Shown here: in pieces, positions 1-4,213 of the stretch
How positions within the stretch are numbered: the first letter of the stretch is position 1
Layout: each line of letters starts with the position of its first letter
Assembly (NCBI GenBank): GCA_017429465.1
Contig: JAFROU010000018.1
Coordinates: 1 to 7,458, forward strand
Direction of reading: 5' to 3'
Origin: Candidatus Saccharimonadota bacterium
GTDB lineage: Bacteria; Patescibacteria; Saccharimonadia; Saccharimonadales; Nanosyncoccaceae
DNA length: 7,458 nucleotides
The notes under the pieces: generated by a model
Seen by the model: the letters and a program-made list of their open reading frames with translations, nothing else
Told to the model about the DNA's origin: nothing
Database searches by the model: none
Translations under genes and position numbers: made by a program

Positions 1-126
1 AAAGGTATCCGCCACAAGGCTAAATTACCAGTCAACGGCCAACGTACCCGTACGAACGCACGTACGCGTAAGGGTAAGGCGATCGCGGTCGGTGGTACAC
101 AACCAAAAGCAGCGAGTAAAACTTAG
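1..126 (+). CDS. rpsM: Small ribosomal subunit protein S13 (uS13), C-terminal part
   Basis: Frame 1 is open from the first base and ends at TAG (124-126), giving the last 41 residues of S13. The diagnostic stretch [13 protein letters not shown] matches the conserved S13 C-terminal motif ([13 protein letters not shown]), and RHKAKLPV before it matches the usual RH-x-x-LPV. S13 sits at the head of the 30S subunit, contacting P-site tRNA and the B1 bridge to the 50S; its basic tail reaches the decoding region. The tail after RTRKG is 17 residues long and ends in Ala/Ser/Lys/Thr. The gene is cut by the window edge, so its start is not seen. It is followed after 9 nt by rpsK, whose Shine-Dalgarno overlaps this stop codon. 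It is the only gene here ending in TAG; the other stops seen are TAA. Confidence 0.95.
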   Translation, partial: KGIRHKAKLPVNGQRTRTNARTRKGKAIAVGGTQPKAASKT

Positions 127-135
127 GAGTAAAAT

Positions 136-591
136 ATGGCAGAAGAAGAAATCATCAAGACTGCAGCAGAAGCTCCAGCAACTGAAGCTACCGAAGTTAC
201 CGCAAAAGCTGCAAAAACTAAAGGCAAGAAGAACAAACGTAACGTTCCATCTGGCCAAGTTCATATTCAAGCAACATTTAATAATACAATCATCAGTGTA
301 ACCGACAAGAAAGGCGAAATTTTAAGTGCCTCTTCCGCTGGAGCTAACGGCTTCCGTGGTAGTAAAAAAGGTACCGCCTATGCCGCTCAAGTTGCAGCTG
401 AAAAAGCCGTCGAAATCGCCAAGAAAGAGCACGGTATGAACAGTGCTGAAGTCTTTGTCAAAGGCATCGGTCTTGGCCGCGATAGCGCCATTCGTGCAGT
501 TGCTAGCGTCGGCGTCAAAATTGATAGTATTACAGATGTAACCCCAATTGCGCACGGTGGTGTGCGTCCAAAGGGAGAAAGGAAACCATAA
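136..591 (+). CDS. rpsK: Small ribosomal subunit protein S11 (uS11)
   Basis: This 151-aa protein is S11, a platform protein of the 30S subunit near the mRNA exit and the Shine-Dalgarno helix. The core starts near residue 40 with GQVHIQATFNNTIISVTD, followed by SAGANGFRGSKKGT, AAQVAAEKA, KGIGLGRDSAIRA and ITDVTPIAHGGVRP, all in the family order. The start ATG is preceded by AGGAG (125-129) with 6-nt spacing. Two things differ from E. coli S11 (129 aa). There is an N-terminal extension of about 35 residues, acidic/Ala/Thr-rich and then Lys-rich. The conserved PHNG near the C-terminus is AHGG, placing Gly141 where Asn is normal, and the basic tail is shortened to RPKGERKP. The stop overlaps the rpsD start by one base (TAATG), implying translational coupling. 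Confidence 0.97.
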   Translation: MAEEEIIKTAAEAPATEATEVTAKAAKTKGKKNKRNVPSGQVHIQATFNNTIISVTDKKGEILSASSAGANGFRGSKKGTAYAAQVAAEKAVEIAKKEHGMNSAEVFVKGIGLGRDSAIRAVASVGVKIDSITDVTPIAHGGVRPKGERKP

Positions 592-1208
592 TGGCACGCG
601 ATAAATCCCCAATTGTCAAACAGAGTCGTCGCGAAGGTTTCGCTCTCGCTCCAAAAGCACATAAGACAATGGCTAAAAAATCTGGTATTCCAGGTCAACA
701 CGGAGACATGCGTGTCCGTGGCGGTAGCCTATATCTAACGCAGCTTCGCGAGAAGCAAAAAGTCCGTCGTCTCTACGGCGTACTTGAAAAACAGTTCGCT
801 AAACTCATGAAGGAAGCCATGAAGACCGATGGTCTAACTGGTGAAAACCTTCTCCAATTCTTGGAACGCCGTGCCGATAACGCCGTCTTCCGTGCTGGCT
901 TCGCTACAACCCGTCGCCAGGCACGTCAGCTCGTTTCACATGGCCACTTCCTATTAAACGGTCGTCGTGTTGACATCCCTTCTATTCGTTTGAACCCAGG
1001 TGATGTCCTCGAAGTTCGTCCTAAGTCCCAAAAATCTGAGTATTTTAAAAATCTTCCAGAAATCATGGGCTCCGCTAGCCAAGTTCCACTAAGCTGGCTA
1101 AAAGCCGATGGTAAGAAGATGAAGATCGAAATAACAGGACTACCAAAGCGCGAAGAAGCTGAGGTGGGCATTAATGAACAATTAATCGTTGAGTATTACT
1201 CACGCTAA
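591..1208 (+). CDS. rpsD: Small ribosomal subunit protein S4 (uS4)
   Basis: This 205-aa protein is S4, a primary 16S rRNA binder that nucleates assembly of the 30S body and lies by the mRNA entry channel. Residues 1-90 form the N-terminal domain, with the family motifs SRREG (12-16) and SGIPGQHG (31-38). Residues about 91-155 are the S4 RNA-binding domain (LERRADNAVFRAGFATTRRQ, then ARQLVSHGHFLLNGRRVDIP). The N-terminal zinc-binding cysteines of many S4 proteins are absent: the protein has no Cys, so it is a zinc-free type. Length is normal for bacteria. The start overlaps the rpsK stop by 1 nt, with a purine-rich GGGAGAAAGG (573-582) upstream as ribosome binding site. In other bacteria S4 represses its own operon translationally; no such site is recognisable here. 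Confidence 0.97.
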   Translation: MARDKSPIVKQSRREGFALAPKAHKTMAKKSGIPGQHGDMRVRGGSLYLTQLREKQKVRRLYGVLEKQFAKLMKEAMKTDGLTGENLLQFLERRADNAVFRAGFATTRRQARQLVSHGHFLLNGRRVDIPSIRLNPGDVLEVRPKSQKSEYFKNLPEIMGSASQVPLSWLKADGKKMKIEITGLPKREEAEVGINEQLIVEYYSR

Positions 1209-1222
1209 GGAGAAAGCAAGAT

Positions 1223-2176
1223 ATGACAACAAAAGTTATCCACGAAGCAGAACTTGCCGAAGTCAAAGACCTCGGTAAAAACAGCGCAGAGTTTGTCATC
1301 AAGCCACTTTACTATGGCTACGGTAACACATTAGGCAATTCTCTCCGCCGCGTCTTGCTTTCAAGCATCAAAGGTGCCGCCATTACCTCATTTAGTATTG
1401 AGGGTACCACTCACGAATACACCGCAATCGAAGGAATTCGTGAAGATGTGATTGATATTATGCTCAATCTCAAAAATATTCGCTTCAAATGTCACAGTGA
1501 CACTCCAGTCGAATTGACCCTCGAAATGAGAGGCGATAAGCAAACTAGTGAAAAAGACGGTGATAAGCGTGTAGTTGCTGGCGACATCAAGCTACCAGCT
1601 GATGTTGAAATCAGCAATCCAAATCAGGTAATCTGCCACATCGATGATCCAAAGCATGTTCTAAAAATGCATTTCGTTGTCGAAACAGGACGCGGTTACC
1701 AAACAATTGAAAAATCTGGCGCCGAACGCATTCATAGCGACATGATTGCCCTAGACGCAGTCTTTACGCCAGTCCTTCGTGTTCGTTACAAAGTTGAAAA
1801 TACCCGCGTTGGCCAAGACACCAACCTACAGCAACTAACTATCACGATTGAAACCGATGGCACGATAACGCCACGTGACGCTTTTGAAGAGGCCGCCGCA
1901 ATCCTCGTTAATCAATATTCTGCCCTTGCCGGCAGCACAGTTGTAGAAAGTGCTCCAGCTCCTGGCGTGAACAAAGAAGAAGACGATTCCGGCTTACTAC
2001 TCCCAATCGAAGAGCTTGGTTTATCTGCCCGTACAGCTAATGCCCTTATAAACAACGAAATCAAGACCGTTCGTGACTTGATTCAATTATCTGAATCTGA
2101 GCTCAAAGAACTAAAAGGTTTCGGCAGTAAAGCATTAGACGAAGTTAAAGAAAAGTTAACGGAGTTAAATATTTAA
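1223..2176 (+). CDS. rpoA: DNA-directed RNA polymerase subunit alpha
   Basis: This 317-aa protein is the RNA polymerase alpha subunit, whose dimer starts core-enzyme assembly. The N-terminal domain (about 1-232) shows the dimerisation/assembly signature GNTLGNSLRRVLLSS (34-48) and HEYTAIEGIREDV (64-76). A linker of about 25 residues rich in Ala, Pro, Glu and Asp (about 233-257) leads to a complete C-terminal domain (about 258-317), with LPIEELGLSARTANAL and a helix-hairpin-helix LKGFGSKALDEVKEKL. Arg270 and Asn273 align with E. coli R265 and N268, the residues that bind UP-element DNA, so UP-element and activator contacts are probably retained. AAGGAG (1207-1212), overlapping the rpsD stop, is the ribosome binding site (10-nt spacing). 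Its position between rpsD and rplQ is the standard bacterial alpha-operon order. Confidence 0.98.
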   Translation: MTTKVIHEAELAEVKDLGKNSAEFVIKPLYYGYGNTLGNSLRRVLLSSIKGAAITSFSIEGTTHEYTAIEGIREDVIDIMLNLKNIRFKCHSDTPVELTLEMRGDKQTSEKDGDKRVVAGDIKLPADVEISNPNQVICHIDDPKHVLKMHFVVETGRGYQTIEKSGAERIHSDMIALDAVFTPVLRVRYKVENTRVGQDTNLQQLTITIETDGTITPRDAFEEAAAILVNQYSALAGSTVVESAPAPGVNKEEDDSGLLLPIEELGLSARTANALINNEIKTVRDLIQLSESELKELKGFGSKALDEVKEKLTELNI

Positions 2177-2177
2177 T

Positions 2178-2576
2178 ATGCATCGCCACGGATATAAAGG
2201 TCGCAAGTTCGGCCGCGAAACCGATCAGAGGCAAGCACTGTTACGTGGGCTGATGTGCTCTCTGATTAAATATCAGACAATTACAACTACTTTAGCTCGT
2301 GCTAAAGAAATGCGTCGCAGCGTCGAAAAACTCGTCACCATCGCTAAAAAAGGTGGACTTGCCAATCGTCGCCTCGTTATAGCTCGTCTAGATGACATGA
2401 AAACAGCTGATCTATTAGTTGATGTCATCGCTCCACAAATCAAGCGAGATTCTGGCTATCTCAAAATTGAACATGCCGGTTTTCGCAAAGGAGATAACGC
2501 CGAAATGGCTACCATTTCCTTCGTCGATCCAATTGATCTCGAAGTTAAAAAAGCCGAGAAAAAGGAGGCTAAATAA
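2178..2576 (+). CDS. rplQ: Large ribosomal subunit protein L17 (bL17)
   Basis: This 132-aa protein is L17, a bacteria-specific 50S protein near the peptide exit tunnel. The N-terminus (MHRHGYKGRKFGRETDQRQA) fits the family pattern MRH-x-x-x-x-KLGR-x-x-x-HR-x-A. It is followed by LLRGLMCSLIKYQTITTTLA and RAKEMRRSVEKLVTIAKKG, which contain the conserved TTLARAKE-x-R motif. The C-terminus is a Lys/Glu/Ala tail. The ATG lies one base after the rpoA stop; the likely ribosome binding site GGAG (2161-2164) is inside the rpoA end and rather far away (13 nt), so expression probably depends on coupling to rpoA. The stop overlaps the rplM start (TAATG). Confidence 0.97.
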   Translation: MHRHGYKGRKFGRETDQRQALLRGLMCSLIKYQTITTTLARAKEMRRSVEKLVTIAKKGGLANRRLVIARLDDMKTADLLVDVIAPQIKRDSGYLKIEHAGFRKGDNAEMATISFVDPIDLEVKKAEKKEAK

Positions 2577-3001
2577 TGAAAACTTATAGTCAAAAAGCTT
2601 CCGAGATTAAACGTGATTGGTATCTTATTGATGCCAGCACTCTTCCACTAGGTAAACTTGCCGTCGTAATAGCCGATAAGCTAATGGGGAAAAGTAAAGT
2701 CACTTATACTCCACATATCGACAATGGTGACTACGTCGTAGTAATTAATGCCAAGAACCTTGTTGTCACTGGCAATAAGATGACTAACAAAAAATACTAT
2801 CGCCACAGTGGTTTTCCAGGAGGTTTAACCGAACTAAAACTAGAAGAAGTCATCGAAAAAGATCCTTCTCTCGCAATTAAAGAAGCTGTAAAGGGTATGC
2901 TTCCAAAGAATAAGCTTTCTGCAGACCGACTAGCTCGTCTACGTGTGTTCGAAGGAGCTGAACATACCCACGCCGCTCAAAATCCAAAGGAGATTAAATA
3001 A
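2576..3001 (+). CDS. rplM: Large ribosomal subunit protein L13 (uL13)
   Basis: This 141-aa protein is L13, an early 50S assembly protein. Recognisable family segments in order are DWYLIDASTLPLGKLA (14-29), YTPHIDNGDYVVVINA (44-59), KKYYRHSGFPGG (72-83), AVKGMLPKNKL (104-114) and LRVFEGAEHTHAAQ (122-135). Length is close to the E. coli protein (142 aa). AGGAGG (2563-2568), 7 nt before the ATG and still inside rplQ, is a strong Shine-Dalgarno. rplM and rpsI form their own operon in many bacteria such as E. coli. Here the pair follows rplQ with a 1-nt overlap and no promoter space, so it is part of the alpha operon. Confidence 0.97.
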   Translation: MKTYSQKASEIKRDWYLIDASTLPLGKLAVVIADKLMGKSKVTYTPHIDNGDYVVVINAKNLVVTGNKMTNKKYYRHSGFPGGLTELKLEEVIEKDPSLAIKEAVKGMLPKNKLSADRLARLRVFEGAEHTHAAQNPKEIK

Positions 3002-3399
3002 TGGTCGCAAGTAAATATACCTATGGTCTTGGCCGCCGTAAAGCTGCCACCGCTCGCGCCCGTCTCTACAAGGGTAAAGGCGAGATTACCATCAACGACA
3101 AACCAGCCCTAGAATATCTCTCGGGCAACAAAACCTATCTAGCAGAGATTACTGACCCTCTAGCTTTGACTCAAAAGCAAAAGGAGTACAATATCACTAT
3201 CCGTGTTAGCGGTGGTGGTCTTGCTGGCCAAGTTGATGCCATTAAATTAGCTATTTCAAAGGCCCTCACGACCGAATTCCCAGACTTACGCCCAGTGCTT
3301 AAGAAAGCCGGATTCGTTAAACGTGATCCACGCGAAAAGGAACGCAAAAAATATGGTTTGCGCTCTGCTCGTAAGAAAGAGCAATTTAGTAAGCGTTAA
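3001..3399 (+). CDS. rpsI: Small ribosomal subunit protein S9 (uS9)
   Basis: This 132-aa protein is S9, a 30S head protein whose C-terminal tail touches the anticodon loop of P-site tRNA. The N-terminal GLGRRKAATARARLYKGKGE matches the family GRRK-x-A-x-ARV pattern. VSGGGLAGQVDAIKLAISKA (70-89) matches the conserved GGG-x-x-GQ-x-x-A-x-x-x-(G/A)-x-x-R/K-A core. The tail KKYGLRSARKKEQFSKR ends in the conserved SKR, including the terminal Arg that contacts P-site tRNA. The ATG overlaps the rplM stop (TAATG) and is preceded by AAGGAG (2987-2992). All Arg codons here are CGT or CGC, as expected for a highly expressed gene. It is the last gene of the operon, with the terminator starting 5 nt after its stop. 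Confidence 0.97.
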   Translation: MVASKYTYGLGRRKAATARARLYKGKGEITINDKPALEYLSGNKTYLAEITDPLALTQKQKEYNITIRVSGGGLAGQVDAIKLAISKALTTEFPDLRPVLKKAGFVKRDPREKERKKYGLRSARKKEQFSKR

Positions 3400-3404
3400 T
3401 CGCA

Positions 3405-3434
3405 AAAAAATAACCCCTTCGGGGGTTATTTTTT
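3405..3434. terminator. Bidirectional intrinsic terminator between rpsI and the CYTH gene
   Basis: A 13-bp perfect stem (AAAAAATAACCCC, 3405-3417, with its complement 3422-3434) closes a TTCG tetraloop (3418-3421). Read on the + strand it has four G:C pairs plus TAA/TTA and a T6 run; on the - strand it ends in a T7 run (complement of 3404-3410). It can therefore stop both the ribosomal operon and the convergent CYTH transcript. The CYTH stop codon (3426-3428 on the - strand) is inside the stem. Confidence 0.93.
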
Positions 3435-3998
3435 ATTTAACATCCGTTCTGTGAAAATCTCAGCCTTTTTAACAAAATAATTACTATGATCGTACGGAAA
3501 ATCATTGTCGTCTAGCATTTTTTTAAGCATATCTATTGAGCTAAAATTAGAATCAGTTTCGACCTCAATCAGGAGGCCAAGCTCTTTAATATCTTTAAGC
3601 TCGAACTCGGCCTTACCATCAGAAAATACTGTACCATTTTCAAAAATCTCAAAACCATATTTATAACCAATTGCTTCTAAGAACTGCCTGGCTGCACCAA
3701 TATCAGAAATAGGACAATTATAAGATTTTTGGTTTAAGATCTCGCCCTTATCGTTTATCTCTTTCTTTTTAAAGGTGAGTAGTGGCTTATAAGACTCACC
3801 CTGAATATCACGCACTAAAACCGCCTGACGAACGGTATCTCTTATGGAAAAGCTCTTAAAATCCAAATCACTAGGGAAATAATAATAATCATGAAGAATA
3901 AATGTACTAGTAGCCTTAAAACCTTTATCTTTTATAAAGCACAAAAAATCGGACTTATTACAAGAAATCCGAACTGTTATTTCATTTCCAACCGTCAT
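3426..3998 (-). CDS. CYTH-domain protein (CyaB / thiamine-triphosphatase-like)
   Basis: The 190-aa protein from the ATG at 3998 resembles the CYTH superfamily (class IV adenylate cyclase CyaB, thiamine triphosphatase, inorganic triphosphatase), which binds triphosphates in a beta-tunnel lined by acidic and basic residues. Seen in order: NEITVRI near the N-terminus (weak form of ExExK), HDYYYFP (36-42, like the D-x-Y-F strand), RQAVLVRD (57-64, like ALRIR), KPLLTFKKK (71-79, like LTYKGP), and FELKDIKELGLLIEVE (132-147, like LDxVxGLGxFxEIE). The ORF can be extended 12 codons upstream (to 4034), but that part lies in the tRNA gene, so 3998 is preferred. No Shine-Dalgarno is seen; the ATG is 5 nt after the tRNA CCA. 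The second Glu of ExExK is Thr8, so the metal site may be altered. The substrate cannot be assigned; family membership is inferred from motifs by eye. Confidence 0.78.
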   Translation of the reverse strand: MTVGNEITVRISCNKSDFLCFIKDKGFKATSTFILHDYYYFPSDLDFKSFSIRDTVRQAVLVRDIQGESYKPLLTFKKKEINDKGEILNQKSYNCPISDIGAARQFLEAIGYKYGFEIFENGTVFSDGKAEFELKDIKELGLLIEVETDSNFSSIDMLKKMLDDNDFPYDHSNYFVKKAEIFTERMLNKK

Positions 3999-4003
3999 AT
4001 CTT

Positions 4004-4079
4004 TGGTGGAGCAGATCGGACTCGAACCGACCACCTCAGCAATGCGAATGCTGCGCTCTACCAGATGAGCTACTGCCCC
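4004..4079 (-). tRNA. tRNA-Ala (anticodon CGC)
   Basis: The - strand folds into a complete cloverleaf. Acceptor GGGGCAG pairs with CTGCTCC and includes the G3:U70 wobble that marks alanine tRNAs. The D stem is GCTC/GAGC, the anticodon stem CAGCA/TGCTG with loop TTCGCAT (anticodon CGC, reading GCG), the variable loop has 5 nt, and the T stem-loop is GTCGG-TTCGAGT-CCGAT. The discriminator is A and the CCA end is encoded (4004-4006). It is transcribed away from the surface-protein gene and runs directly into the CYTH gene. Confidence 0.96.
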
Positions 4080-4091
4080 AAGGCTTAAATA

Positions 4092-4100
4092 ATTATATCA
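4092..4100 (-). promoter_or_regulatory. Extended -10 promoter for the tRNA-Ala/CYTH unit
   Basis: On the - strand this reads TGATATAAT: a perfect TATAAT (4097-4092) with the extended TGn. Transcription would start near 4085, leaving only a few nucleotides of 5' leader before the tRNA (5' end at 4079). No convincing -35 hexamer is seen at 16-18 nt; the upstream stretch is just A/T-rich. Confidence 0.65.
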
Positions 4101-4153
4101 TAAAATTAGAACAAATAATTGGATAAAAAAAGCTATTCCGTTTACGTTTAACG

Positions 4154-4162
4154 TGCTATAAT
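4154..4162 (+). promoter_or_regulatory. Extended -10 promoter for the surface-protein gene
   Basis: TGCTATAAT is a perfect TATAAT (4157-4162) with an extended TGn. The -35 region is poor (TATTCC at 17-nt spacing), as often with extended -10 promoters. The predicted start is near 4168-4170, about 45 nt before the ATG at 4214. A tandem CGTTTA pair (4139-4150) and an inverted repeat ACGTT-T-AACGT (4144-4154) lie directly upstream and overlap the TGn element. Confidence 0.65.
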
Positions 4163-4168
4163 ATACCT

Positions 4169-4187
4169 AGCACCATTAGGAGGTGCT
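4169..4187 (+). promoter_or_regulatory. 5' leader hairpin containing a strong Shine-Dalgarno
   Basis: AGCACC (4169-4174) pairs perfectly with GGTGCT (4182-4187) around the 7-nt loop ATTAGGA, with a possible extra T:G pair. The second arm and loop contain AGGAGGTG (4178-4185), nearly fully complementary to the usual 16S 3' end. The hairpin would be at the very 5' end of the transcript. No ATG, GTG or TTG lies at the normal distance after this SD (only CTG followed at once by TAA); the coding ATG is 30 nt past its end. It might be a stabilising 5' stem-loop, a ribosome standby site or a control element. Confidence 0.5.
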
Positions 4188-4213
4188 GTAAGACAAACCA
4201 AAAAATAGGTCAT

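Noticed and set aside
25..701. - strand and alternative-frame ORFs over rpsM, rpsK and rpsD
   Set aside because: They overlap unambiguous ribosomal protein genes and show odd Cys/Phe/Ser-rich compositions typical of antisense reading.
3999..4034. Upstream extension of the CYTH ORF to an ATG at 4034
   Set aside because: These 12 codons lie almost wholly in the tRNA-Ala gene (T-arm and acceptor). The family core begins right after the ATG at 3998, so the extension is not needed.
3891..4088. 65-aa + strand ORF across the CYTH gene and tRNA
   Set aside because: It is antisense to both a structured tRNA and a gene with family motifs, and has no ribosome binding site; a shadow ORF.
4004..4213. 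tRNA-associated integration site for a mobile element carrying the surface gene
   Set aside because: No second copy of the tRNA 3' end, no integrase and no flanking direct repeat is seen in the window.
4080..4213. Riboswitch or CRISPR-like structure in the divergent intergenic region
   Set aside because: Only two promoters and one small hairpin are visible; no conserved riboswitch core and no regularly spaced repeats.
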